This document shows positions 1 through 7,480 of a stretch of DNA of 64,000 bases, one piece after another (positions within the stretch are counted from its first letter, which is position 1; each line of letters starts with the position of its first letter). Below the pieces are notes generated by a model. That model saw only the letters and a list, made by a program, of their open reading frames with translations, did not search any database and had not been told where the DNA came from. The translations under genes were made by a program, and so were the position numbers. The stretch is from Adlercreutzia equolifaciens (GTDB lineage: Bacteria; Actinomycetota; Coriobacteriia; Coriobacteriales; Eggerthellaceae). The stretch lies in assembly GCF_029076695.1 (NCBI RefSeq), contig NZ_JARFIK010000002.1, positions 1,218,452 through 1,282,451 of the forward strand. Reading direction: 5' to 3'.

Positions 1-27
1 TCCGTTCGTCCCGTCAGGGCGAACGGA
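1..27 (-). terminator. Inverted repeat just after hisB, possible terminator
   Basis: Eight-base arms TCCGTTCG (1-8) and CGAACGGA (20-27) pair exactly around an 11-nt loop, starting one base after the hisB stop. Any T tract would lie outside the window, so this may be a terminator or simply an intercistronic hairpin in a longer his operon. Confidence 0.35.
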
Positions 28-28
28 C

Positions 29-619
29 CTATAATACGCCCTTGGTCGAGGGGGTCTCGTCGGCCAGGGCCGGATCAATGGCCACAGCCTCGCGCACGGC
101 CCGCCCGCAGGCCTTGAACGCCGCTTCCAGGATATGGTGCACGTTATCACCGGCCAGCTGGCGCACATGGAGCGTAATACCGGCGTTGGTGGCCAGAGCG
201 ATGAAGAACTCCCGGGCCAGCTGGGTGTCGAAATCGCCCACCATGCCGAAGGGCACCTCCACGTCCCAGTGCAGCTGACCGCGCCCGGAAATGTCCAGGG
301 CCGCCAGCACCAGCGCCTCGTCCATAGGCACGAAGGACGACCCGAAGCGCGTGATGCCGCGCTTGTCGTCCAAGGCCTGGGCCAGGGCCTGGCCCAGCAC
401 AATGCCCGTGTCCTCCACGGTATGGTGGCCGTCCACCTGCAAGTCGCCCTCAGCCTTCACCGTCAAGTCCAGACGGCTGTGACGTCCAAAGGCCGTCAGC
501 ATGTGATCGAAAAACCCGATGCCCGTGGATACGTCCACCTGGCCCGTGCCGTCCAGATTCACCGTCACCTCGATGGCGGTCTCCAAGGTGCGACGCTCCA
601 CTGCCGCCGTTCGTGCCAT
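29..619 (-). CDS. hisB: Imidazoleglycerol-phosphate dehydratase HisB
   Basis: Catalyses dehydration of imidazole glycerol phosphate to imidazole acetol phosphate, the sixth step of histidine synthesis, in the cytoplasm. The 196-residue length is that of a stand-alone dehydratase without the phosphatase domain found in enteric bacteria. The metal-binding signatures are visible: FFDHMLTAFGRHS near residue 36, DGHHTVED near residue 63 and HHILEAAFKACGRAV in the last third. It is the last his gene in the window, 15 bp behind hisC on the same strand. hisH, hisA, hisF and hisI are not in the window and may follow beyond its edge. Confidence 0.96.
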   Translation of the reverse strand: MARTAAVERRTLETAIEVTVNLDGTGQVDVSTGIGFFDHMLTAFGRHSRLDLTVKAEGDLQVDGHHTVEDTGIVLGQALAQALDDKRGITRFGSSFVPMDEALVLAALDISGRGQLHWDVEVPFGMVGDFDTQLAREFFIALATNAGITLHVRQLAGDNVHHILEAAFKACGRAVREAVAIDPALADETPSTKGVL

Positions 620-634
620 GGCTCTCCCCTTCTC

Positions 635-1735
635 TTACGCGCCCTGCGAGAGGACGGCCTGCGCCTCGCGGCGTTTCGCCACAAAGTCGCGCAGGGTGCG
701 AATGAACAGATCGTTTTGCTCCGGCGTGCCAATGGTGGCGCGCAGGCAGTTCTCCAAAAGCGGCGCCGAGGAGAAGTCGCGCACCAGCACCCCGTGCTCG
801 TACAGGTACTCCCAGGCCGCTCCCGCGTCCTCCATGCGGAACAAAATCCAGTTGGAATCCGACGGGAAGGGCGTCACGCCCCCGGTGGTGCGGAGCGCCT
901 CCATAACACGGCCGCGCTCCTCGATGATCTGGCGAATGCCCGGCTCGAAGCGGGCCCGGTTCTCGAAGACCACCTCGCCGATGGCCTGGGACACCGCGTC
1001 CACCGAGTAGGGCTGGCGCACCTTCAGGAACTCGTCGATGACCCCCGGGTTCGCCAGAATATAGCCCAGGCGCACGCCGGCCAGGGAAAAGGCCTTCGAG
1101 AACGTGCGCAGGATGACCAAATTCTGATGATCGGCCAGAAGCGGGCGCACCGTGGCCCGCGAGAACTCGAAGTAGGCCTCGTCCACCATGACAAGGGCGT
1201 CGGTGGCGGCCAGAAGCTTCGCAATGAACTCGGGCCGCGCCCGCTCGCCCGTGGGGTTGTTGGGACTTGTCACAATAACGAAGTCGATATCCCCCTCGGC
1301 CACGCGTGCGAGCACCGCCTCTTCGTCGATGGAAAAGTCGTCGCGCCGGGCCACGTCCACCACCGTGGTGTTCGTCAGGCGCGCGTTGGCCGCATACACC
1401 GAGAACGTGGGAGGCAGGTTGAGGAAGGTGCGCCCCGGACCGCCCCAGGCCAGGGCCAGGTCGAACAGCAGCTCGTCGCCGCCGTTGCCCAAAAGCACGC
1501 AGCTGCGGTCAAGGCCGTTGGCCTCGGCGATAAGGTCGCGCAGCGTATTGGCCAGAGGATCGGGATAGCGGTTGAAGGGCACTTTGGCGATGGCGCGGGC
1601 AATAAGCGTGCGCACCTCGGCGTCGACGTCGTTGGGATTCTCGTTGGCCGAGAGGAACGCCTCGGCCGGCAGATATTTCGGGTCGTAGGGAATGAGCCCT
1701 TCCAGCTGAGGCGCGGGCTTGCGCACCTTATTCAT
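635..1735 (-). CDS. hisC: Histidinol-phosphate aminotransferase HisC
   Basis: PLP-dependent class I/II aminotransferase converting imidazole acetol phosphate and glutamate to histidinol phosphate. The pyridoxal lysine lies in RTFSKAFSLAGVRLGY, and NPNNPTG-type substrate-loop (TSPNNPTGE) and DEAYFEF motifs precede it. The reading frame stays open further upstream, but the conserved protein starts at the ATG at 1733-1735 (MNKVRKPAPQLEGL). This places the start 8 bp inside the end of hisD, a typical coupled overlap. Length 366 residues is normal for the family. Confidence 0.95.
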   Translation of the reverse strand: MNKVRKPAPQLEGLIPYDPKYLPAEAFLSANENPNDVDAEVRTLIARAIAKVPFNRYPDPLANTLRDLIAEANGLDRSCVLLGNGGDELLFDLALAWGGPGRTFLNLPPTFSVYAANARLTNTTVVDVARRDDFSIDEEAVLARVAEGDIDFVIVTSPNNPTGERARPEFIAKLLAATDALVMVDEAYFEFSRATVRPLLADHQNLVILRTFSKAFSLAGVRLGYILANPGVIDEFLKVRQPYSVDAVSQAIGEVVFENRARFEPGIRQIIEERGRVMEALRTTGGVTPFPSDSNWILFRMEDAGAAWEYLYEHGVLVRDFSSAPLLENCLRATIGTPEQNDLFIRTLRDFVAKRREAQAVLSQGA

Positions 1736-3086
1736 CGGACGCGCCCTCCCCGTCTTCCACGCCGGCCGCCTTGGATGCACCCACAGCCGCCTGCTCGGCA
1801 TCGAGGATGTCCTGCAGGCGCAGGGCCACGGAGCGGGCATGGGCCCAGAGGCCCTCGTGGGTGGCAATCTGCACCACGGCGCGGGCGTCGTGCTTGAGCG
1901 CCGCGGGGGTGTACTGAATGATGGAGGACTTCTTCACGAAGTCGTCCACGGAAAGCGGCGAGGAGTAGCGGGCCGTGCCGCCCGTGGGCAGCGTGTGATT
2001 GGGGCCGGCCACATAGTCGCCCACGGCCTCCGGGGTCCACTCGCCCAGGAAGATGGCGCCGGCGTTGCGGATGGCGCCCAGGTACTCCATGGCGTGGGCC
2101 ACGTGCATCTCCAGGTGCTCCGGCGCAATGACGTTGACGGCCTCCAGAGCCTGCTCCATGGAGGTGCACACGACGATAAGGCCGTGATCGTCCAACGAGG
2201 CGCGAGTGATATCGGCGCGGGTGGAATCCTCCAGATGCTTGGCAATGGCCGCCTCCACCTCGTCGGCATAGGCCTCCGAGAACGTGACCAGATAGCAGGC
2301 GGCCAGCGGATCGTGCTCGGCCTGGGCCATAAGGTCGATGGCCACCAGGCGCGGGTCGGCCGTGTCGTCGGCCACCACGCACACCTCGGAGGGGCCGGCA
2401 ATCATGTCGATGCCCACATCGCCCGATACGAGCTTCTTCGCCGCCGCCACGAAGGCGTTGCCAGGGCCGGTGATCTTCGCCACGGGCTTGATGGTCTCGG
2501 TGCCGTAGGCCAGGGCGGCCACGGCCTGGGCGCCGCCCACGGTGTAGATTTCCGTAACGCCGGCAATCTTGCAGGCAGCCAGAATGGCCGCATCCAAGGT
2601 GCCGTCCTTGGTAGGCGGCGTCACGCACACAATGCGCTCCGCCCCGGCCACCTGGGCCGGCAGAGCGTTCATAAGCACCGTGGACGGGTACAGGGCACGG
2701 CCGCCGGGCACGTAGATGCCCACGGAATCAAGCGGGGTCACCTTCGAGCCCACAATAGCGCCGTCCTCGCGGGCGAAAAACCAGCTCTGCTGCTTCTGGC
2801 GCTCGTGGAAATCGCGGATCTGGCGCGCCGCATGGCGCAGGGCCTCAAGGGTATCGGGGTCCACCTGCGCCACCGCCGCGTCGATGGCCTCGGCGGGCAC
2901 GCGGAAGTTCTCGATGAGCACACCGTCGAACTGCTCGGTGTAGGCGCGCAGGGCGGCATCGCCCTCTTGGCGCACGCGCTCGATAATGGCCGTGGCCGCT
3001 TCCAGGGCGCCCGGGTTGAAAGCCCCGGTGCGGTTGATGAAATCGCTGGTAAACGGCTCCAAGGGCTGCAGGGTAATGCGACGCAT
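1728..3086 (-). CDS. hisD: Histidinol dehydrogenase HisD
   Basis: Zinc enzyme oxidising histidinol to histidine in two NAD-dependent steps. The 452-residue sequence has the family blocks: GPGNAFVAAAKKLV, DMIAGPSEV and the PEHLEMHV segment bearing the catalytic Glu-His. It starts 15 bp after the hisZG fusion and overlaps hisC by 8 bp, so it belongs to the same transcript. The C-terminal tail (about 25 residues after RLQDILDAEQ) is variable and Ala/Glu/Gly rich. Confidence 0.96.
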   Translation of the reverse strand: MRRITLQPLEPFTSDFINRTGAFNPGALEAATAIIERVRQEGDAALRAYTEQFDGVLIENFRVPAEAIDAAVAQVDPDTLEALRHAARQIRDFHERQKQQSWFFAREDGAIVGSKVTPLDSVGIYVPGGRALYPSTVLMNALPAQVAGAERIVCVTPPTKDGTLDAAILAACKIAGVTEIYTVGGAQAVAALAYGTETIKPVAKITGPGNAFVAAAKKLVSGDVGIDMIAGPSEVCVVADDTADPRLVAIDLMAQAEHDPLAACYLVTFSEAYADEVEAAIAKHLEDSTRADITRASLDDHGLIVVCTSMEQALEAVNVIAPEHLEMHVAHAMEYLGAIRNAGAIFLGEWTPEAVGDYVAGPNHTLPTGGTARYSSPLSVDDFVKKSSIIQYTPAALKHDARAVVQIATHEGLWAHARSVALRLQDILDAEQAAVGASKAAGVEDGEGASDE

Positions 3087-3101
3087 GAATGACTCCTTTG
3101 C

Positions 3102-4805
3102 TTAGGACGGCTGAGACGGATTGGAAGCGCCGGCAATGGGCGCGTAGGTGTTTTCTTTGGCATGGGCGGCCAGGGCGCGGGCCAAGGCCACAATGCGGCC
3201 ATCGGTGCGCAGCGAGCAGCCGTTGGCGAAGAAGCGCGCCGTGGAGGCCAGCACTTCCTCGACGATGTCCAGGTTGTTCTCACGCAACGTGGTGCCCGTG
3301 GCGGTAATGTCCACAATGCGCTCGGCCATGCCGGTAATGGGGGCCAGCTCGATATTGCCGTGGAGGTACACGATATCCACCTGCGTGCCCGTCTTCGCGA
3401 AGTGGGCGCGGGTGATGGAGGGGTACTTCGTGGCAATGCGGATGCTGCCCAGCTTGCGGTACCGCTCCTCGATGGCCGCGGTAGTGCCCGCGGATTCGGC
3501 CACCACGAAGCGGCACTCGCCGAAGCGCAAGTCTACCAGCTCCACCACATCGGCCCCTACCTCCAGCAGGGAGTCCTTGCCGCAGATGCCGCAATCGGCG
3601 GCGCCCAGGGCCACGAACACCGGCGCATCCGAGGGGCGGACGATGATGTAGTCGACGCCGGGGTTGGAAATAACCAGGGAACGCCCGGGGTTGGCCAGGC
3701 CCGTAGTGTCGAGCCCCGCCTGGGCCAGGCAGGCAATGGCGTCGGGATTGAGCGAGCCCTTCGGCACGGCAATGCGCAGAGGACGCTCCCCCGCGGGCGC
3801 CTCGGCCGCTGTGGCCGCCGACATGGCCTGCTCCAGATAGAAGGCAAAGCCCGCCGCCGGGCGATCGGCCCCGTAGGCACCGATCATGCGATCATAGCGA
3901 CCGCCCGATCCCAAGGGACTGCCCAACGAGGGCGCATAGGCCTCGAACACAATGCCGGTGTAGTAGTTGAACGAGCTGACGAGCGAGAAATCGATGAGCA
4001 CGCGATCGGCCAGGCCGGCTTCGGCTAGCAGACGGTAGGTTTCCTCGAAGTCATCGAGGTCGGCCGTGCACCCTAGGGGTGCCACGAGGGCGCGCACCTC
4101 GTCGATAGCCTCTTGGCCGCCGCGGATGTGAGCCAACTGGCGAATGGCCGCCACATAGGCCGGCGCCGCCGCACCCGGTTCAGGGCCATCGGGGTCATCC
4201 GACCCATCGAGGGCGCACAGGCGATCGAGGGTCACGAAATCAGAATCATGGTAAGCATCGAGCACGGCAGCCACCCAGGGCTCCGCCGCCCCCGAACGCT
4301 CGAGCAACGCCCGCAGCACGCCCACCGTGGCCAGGCCCAGCAGGAACTCGCGAACGCCCGCCAAGGTGAGCGCCTCGGCGAACAGCTCGATGATCTCGCT
4401 GTCGGCCTGCGGTCCCACTTCCCCAATGCACTCGACACCGCACTGGGTAAGCTCGCGAGCCATTACCTGGTTGTCGGTCTCCGCCTCGCGGAACACGCGC
4501 TGGGTGTAGCGAAAGCGCAGAGGCCCCGGCTCCCCCGAAAGGCGCGTGGCGCACATACGGGCAATCTGCAGGGTCACGTCGGGACGCATGGCCAGCAGGT
4601 CGTCATGGGAGTCGAAGAACTTGAAGGGCGAGGCGGGCATCCGACCCCCCGCGCGCATGACATCCATGACCTCGAGCGTGGGCGTCTCGATGGGCTGATA
4701 GCCCCGGGACGCGAACAGGTCGGCCACGGCCCGAGTGATGGCCTCGCGCACCTGGGCCTCGTCGGCCAGCACATCGCGAAATCCCGCAGGAGTGGTTACG
4801 TTCAC
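3102..4805 (-). CDS. hisZG: HisZ-HisG fusion: ATP phosphoribosyltransferase with fused regulatory domain
   Basis: First enzyme of histidine synthesis: ATP + PRPP to phosphoribosyl-ATP. Residues about 1-335 are HisZ, a class II histidyl-tRNA-synthetase paralogue lacking tRNA charging: TPAGFRDVLADEA at the start, a MRPDVTLQIARM motif 2 region, and FNYYTGIVFEAY with GSGGRYDRMIG late. Residues about 343-567 (from LRIAVPKGSL) are a short-form HisG with GICGKDSLLEVGADVVELVDL and the PRPP loop ERIVDITATGTTLRENNL. Short HisG normally needs a separate HisZ; here both are one chain with no frameshift in between. An upstream ATG at 4844 is possible, but the GTG at 4803-4805 has a better ribosome site (AAGGA) and begins exactly at the conserved HisZ start. 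Confidence 0.9.
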   Translation of the reverse strand: MNVTTPAGFRDVLADEAQVREAITRAVADLFASRGYQPIETPTLEVMDVMRAGGRMPASPFKFFDSHDDLLAMRPDVTLQIARMCATRLSGEPGPLRFRYTQRVFREAETDNQVMARELTQCGVECIGEVGPQADSEIIELFAEALTLAGVREFLLGLATVGVLRALLERSGAAEPWVAAVLDAYHDSDFVTLDRLCALDGSDDPDGPEPGAAAPAYVAAIRQLAHIRGGQEAIDEVRALVAPLGCTADLDDFEETYRLLAEAGLADRVLIDFSLVSSFNYYTGIVFEAYAPSLGSPLGSGGRYDRMIGAYGADRPAAGFAFYLEQAMSAATAAEAPAGERPLRIAVPKGSLNPDAIACLAQAGLDTTGLANPGRSLVISNPGVDYIIVRPSDAPVFVALGAADCGICGKDSLLEVGADVVELVDLRFGECRFVVAESAGTTAAIEERYRKLGSIRIATKYPSITRAHFAKTGTQVDIVYLHGNIELAPITGMAERIVDITATGTTLRENNLDIVEEVLASTARFFANGCSLRTDGRIVALARALAAHAKENTYAPIAGASNPSQPS

Positions 4806-4848
4806 CGGTAGTTCCTTTTTCTTCGTTCTTATGGAGCTTCTCATACTA

Positions 4849-4876
4849 CGCCCCTTCGCGCGCCTGCGAAGGGGCG
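4849..4876 (-). other. Perfect 11-bp hairpin in the his leader
   Basis: CGCCCCTTCGC at 4849-4859 pairs perfectly with 4866-4876 across a 6-nt loop. On the his transcript it lies in the 5' untranslated region about 44 nt before the hisZG start. No T run follows and no run of His codons precedes it, so it does not look like a classical attenuator. It could be a leader-binding or stability element. Confidence 0.45.
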
Positions 4877-4932
4877 TGCGGCAAAAGGCGAATTATCAGC
4901 GGAAGCGTGCACGAACACGCTTTGCGTCCAAT

Positions 4933-4960
4933 ACTTTATCACAGTAGAGTGATAAAGCAA
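4933..4960 (-). promoter_or_regulatory. Predicted his promoter overlapping a perfect dyad operator
   Basis: Reading the minus strand, TTGCTT (4955-4960) and TAAAGT (4933-4938) are separated by 16 bp, with TG one base before the -10 hexamer (extended -10). Covering the whole spacer is a perfect 9-bp inverted repeat CTTTATCAC-N6-GTGATAAAG (4934-4957). A dimeric repressor bound there would block RNA polymerase. The regulator is not identifiable from this window. Confidence 0.55.
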
Positions 4961-4986
4961 CAAAGATATTCCCGAACGGGGCGGAA

Positions 4987-5937
4987 CTAGGCCAGCGGCT
5001 CGATGAGCATGGCGCGGAGAATGCCCGACGTCTCGTAGGCGCGCTTGCCGCCCCCCATGCCGATGCGCTTGATGACGAAGCGCTCGGGAAGCCGGTCCTG
5101 GGTGCGCAGAGCTGCGACCACCGCCGCCCCCGTTGGCGTTACCAACTCGCCTTCCACCGGCACCGGCGTCAGCGCAATGCCATGAGCCTGGGCGATAAAC
5201 GCCGTTGCAGGAGCCGGTACGGGAATAAGCCCGTGCTGGCAGCGCACGGTGCCGTAACCGCAGGGCAGATCGGTCACCACCACCCCCGCGGGAGCCAAGC
5301 TGTCCACGGCCACGGCAATGGCCACAATATCGGCAATGGAATCCACCGCCCCTACCTCGTGGAAATGCACCTTATCGACGGGAATGCCGTGGGCGCGGGC
5401 CTCCGCATCGGCCACAATGGCGAACATGGCCCGCGCCAGCTCCTTGGCGCCGTCGGTCATAGCTGCCACCTGGATGATCTCCTCAATGTCGCGGAGGCCC
5501 CGATGGATGTGGTCGTGACCAGTACCGTGATCATGGGAGTGCCCGTGGCTGTGCTCGCGCTCGCGGCCGTGGTCATGCCCGCGCTCATGGCCGTGCTCGT
5601 GCGTGTGGCCGTGCCCGTGCGTGTGGCCGTGTTCGTGGTCGAGCTCTTGTTCGCATCCGTGGCCGCACTCATGCTTCCCGTCTGCGGGCCCCTGCCCATG
5701 CAGGTACGCTAAGTCGTGATCGTGGTTCTCGTGCTCCTCGTCGAGCACCACGTTGAAGTCGCACACGTCGAGGCCCGATTTAGTCACCCGTGAGATCTCG
5801 ATGGAGAATCCCTCAACGGGCAGGCTGTCCAGAGCGCGCCTCACGGCCGCCTCGTCGGCCCCCACATCCAGCAGCGCAGCCGCGGCCATATCGCCGCTGA
5901 TGCCTGCCGTGCATTCCAAGTACAAAAGCTCGCTCAT
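4987..5937 (-). CDS. larC: LarC-type nickel-pincer cofactor protein, LarC1 half only, with His-rich insert
   Basis: LarC inserts nickel into the pyridinium dithio-acid mononucleotide to make the nickel-pincer cofactor of lactate racemase and related enzymes. The first residues (LYLECTAGISGDMAAAALLDVGA) and the later block HFHEVGAVDSIADIVAIAVAV are typical LarC1. Between them is a metal-binding insert of about 70 residues dominated by His-Gly, His-Asp and His-Glu pairs. The chain stops at 316 residues, right after the LarC1 end (YETSGILRAM). The LarC2 domain found in full-length proteins is absent here, and I see no LarC2 coding sequence in the next 180 bp. It starts 4 bp after larB. LarE and LarA are not in the window. 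Confidence 0.85.
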   Translation of the reverse strand: MSELLYLECTAGISGDMAAAALLDVGADEAAVRRALDSLPVEGFSIEISRVTKSGLDVCDFNVVLDEEHENHDHDLAYLHGQGPADGKHECGHGCEQELDHEHGHTHGHGHTHEHGHERGHDHGREREHSHGHSHDHGTGHDHIHRGLRDIEEIIQVAAMTDGAKELARAMFAIVADAEARAHGIPVDKVHFHEVGAVDSIADIVAIAVAVDSLAPAGVVVTDLPCGYGTVRCQHGLIPVPAPATAFIAQAHGIALTPVPVEGELVTPTGAAVVAALRTQDRLPERFVIKRIGMGGGKRAYETSGILRAMLIEPLA

Positions 5938-5941
5938 CGCG

Positions 5942-6730
5942 CTATGCCCTTTCCGCTGCCCGACTATTCAGATGATTGATGCTGCTGGCCTGGAACGCAG
6001 CGCCGAAGCCGTTGTCGATATTCACCACCGACACGCCGCTGGCGCAGGAATTCAGCATGGCCAGCAGCGCCGTGACGCCCCCGAACGAGGCGCCATAGCC
6101 CACCGAGGTGGGTACGGCAATAACGGGGCTTGAAACAAGGCCCCCCACCACGCTGGCCAAGGCCCCTTCCATGCCCGCGACGGCAATGACCACGCGGGCT
6201 TCGTTAAGGGTAGCAGTGCAGTCAAGCAGCCGATGAATACCGGCCACGCCTACGTCGTAGAGCCGCTCCACTCGGTTACCCAGAAACTCCGCTGTCAACG
6301 CCGCTTCCTCGGCCACCGCCAAATCGCTTGTGCCGGCGGCGGCCACCACTATCAAGCCGTCCCCGTCGGGCGCAGGTAAATCTCCAAACACCAGCAGGCG
6401 GGCGTCGGGGTATACGGTCAGTACGGCGGGTGCGCCCTGTTCTTCCCATCGGACTCCCACAGCGTCGGCCTTGGCCTCATCTACTCGCGTCGCCAGCACG
6501 CGCGGCTGCCCGGCAGACAGCAAGGCCTTGGCAATGGCCGCAATCTGCTCGGCCGTCTTCCCCTCGCCATAGATAACCTCGCCCGCTCCTTGGCGCGAGG
6601 CGCGCTGGTAATCGGGGCGCGCGAAGGGGGCTCCGTTCACGGCGACCGCCGTGGGCATACCCGAGCCGTTCGCTGTCTGGTCCTGCGACGCGGCCTTGGC
6701 GCGACGATCTCCGCAATCTTCCAGACCCAT
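5942..6730 (-). CDS. larB: Pyridinium-3,5-biscarboxylic acid mononucleotide synthase LarB
   Basis: LarB carboxylates and dephosphorylates nicotinate adenine dinucleotide, the first step of nickel-pincer cofactor synthesis. The C-terminal half is an AIR-carboxylase (PurE)-like domain: VVAAAGTSDLAVAEEAALTAE, YDVGVAGIHRLL, AGMEGALASVVGGLV, VIAVPTSVGYGASFGG and a C-terminal INIDNGFGA-like segment (VVNIDNGFGAAFQAS). An ATG 20 codons upstream is in frame, but the ATG at 6728-6730 has an AAAGGAG ribosome site at good spacing and is preferred (262 residues). It forms an operon with larC behind a MerR-type promoter. Confidence 0.9.
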   Translation of the reverse strand: MGLEDCGDRRAKAASQDQTANGSGMPTAVAVNGAPFARPDYQRASRQGAGEVIYGEGKTAEQIAAIAKALLSAGQPRVLATRVDEAKADAVGVRWEEQGAPAVLTVYPDARLLVFGDLPAPDGDGLIVVAAAGTSDLAVAEEAALTAEFLGNRVERLYDVGVAGIHRLLDCTATLNEARVVIAVAGMEGALASVVGGLVSSPVIAVPTSVGYGASFGGVTALLAMLNSCASGVSVVNIDNGFGAAFQASSINHLNSRAAERA

Positions 6731-6790
6731 GGCGTTCTCCTTTGGCTTTCTCAGGCGCCGTCTCCCTCCGGCGCATGGTTTCTCAATCAT

Positions 6791-6821
6791 GATAAATGCT
6801 GGAGTTAACTCCTAGGTTGAA
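6791..6821 (-). promoter_or_regulatory. MerR-type promoter of larBC (19-bp spacer with central dyad)
   Basis: On the minus strand TTCAAC (6816-6821) and TTTATC (6791-6796) are 19 bp apart, the overlong spacing typical of MerR-family activation. The 12-bp palindrome GGAGTTAACTCC (6801-6812) sits at the spacer centre. The upstream MerR gene at 6966-7349 is the obvious candidate regulator. Confidence 0.55.
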
Positions 6822-6906
6822 AAAAGTGAGCAAGAACCCTTCCACGCGAACCAGCCCGTAGATCGATGCCACTCAATGCTTTCAGGGAGACCGAGGACAG
6901 CGGGCA

Positions 6907-6935
6907 CAAAAAAGCGCCTCCTCCAGGAGGCGCCC
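6907..6935 (-). terminator. Rho-independent terminator of the merR gene
   Basis: GGCGCCTCCTGGAGGAGGCGC hairpin (6914-6934) is followed on the minus strand by six T residues. It separates merR from the larBC promoter. Confidence 0.85.
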
Positions 6936-6965
6936 ATCACGCGTGGCGCAACTCGAAAGACGCAC

Positions 6966-7349
6966 CTACTCTTCAGGACGCAGTGCGCGCTCGCTTTCGG
7001 CCATGACCTCATCGTAGTGGTCGATCTTGAACTGCAGGCGCGTAAGGGCGCGCTCCAGATCTTCAATGCGCTGACGAATTTCCTCACTTTGGCGCAGAAG
7101 GAGATCTTTGCGCGCCTGGGTGGTTTCATCGCCCCGCTCGAGAAGGTCCATGTACTCTACCAGCGACTCGATGGTCATACCGGCATCGCGCATGCACTTC
7201 ACGAACTCGACGGCGTTGCAGCTGGCCTCGTCGTAATCGCGAATACCACTTTTATTGCGGGGGACATGGCGCAGCAGCCCAACGCGCTCGTAATAGCGCA
7301 ACGTATCGGTGGAAACACCGTAGCGCTTGCTGACTTCCGCAATTTTCAT
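6966..7349 (-). CDS. MerR-family transcriptional regulator
   Basis: 127-residue one-domain MerR protein. The winged helix-turn-helix is at the N-terminus (MKIAEVSKRYGVSTDTLRYYERVGLL), followed by the second half of the DNA-binding domain (SGIRDYDEASCNAVEFVKCMRDAGMTI) and a dimerisation coiled coil from about residue 75 (TTQARKDLLLRQ through LQFKIDHYDEV). It lacks the long C-terminal metal loop of MerR/ZntR/CueR and resembles the NmlR/AdhR-like group, so the inducer is unknown. Its ATG has a GAAGGGG ribosome site. Its own promoter (7404-7434) and the downstream larB promoter both have 19-bp spacers with a related dyad, suggesting autoregulation and control of larBC. Confidence 0.85.
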   Translation of the reverse strand: MKIAEVSKRYGVSTDTLRYYERVGLLRHVPRNKSGIRDYDEASCNAVEFVKCMRDAGMTIESLVEYMDLLERGDETTQARKDLLLRQSEEIRQRIEDLERALTRLQFKIDHYDEVMAESERALRPEE

Positions 7350-7403
7350 CTGATCCCCTTCACAAACGCAGCAGCACGACTCATTTAAGCTGACTGCGTG
7401 TTA

Positions 7404-7434
7404 ATTAGACCATATGGAGTAGGCTACAAGTCAA
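7404..7434 (-). promoter_or_regulatory. MerR-type promoter of the merR gene
   Basis: TTGACT (7429-7434) and TCTAAT (7404-7409) on the minus strand are separated by exactly 19 bp. The spacer carries an imperfect dyad around TAGCCTACTCCA that shares ACTCCA with the larB operator. It fits autoregulation by the MerR protein. Confidence 0.6.
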
Positions 7435-7480
7435 GTAAGACGCTACGAGTTTCCGATGAAGATTGACGTGCCAGCGGCAT

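Noticed and set aside
134..1897. Long plus-strand open frame opposite hisB and hisC
   Set aside because: It is antisense to two well-identified genes in GC-rich DNA; its sequence is of Arg/His/Gly-rich shadow type.
4340..4805. Functional histidyl-tRNA synthetase
   Set aside because: The HisZ half lacks the anticodon-binding domain and is followed by HisG; gene context is the his operon.
4987..5700. His-rich segment as a separate zinc transporter or chaperone gene
   Set aside because: The frame is continuous with LarC1 blocks on both sides.
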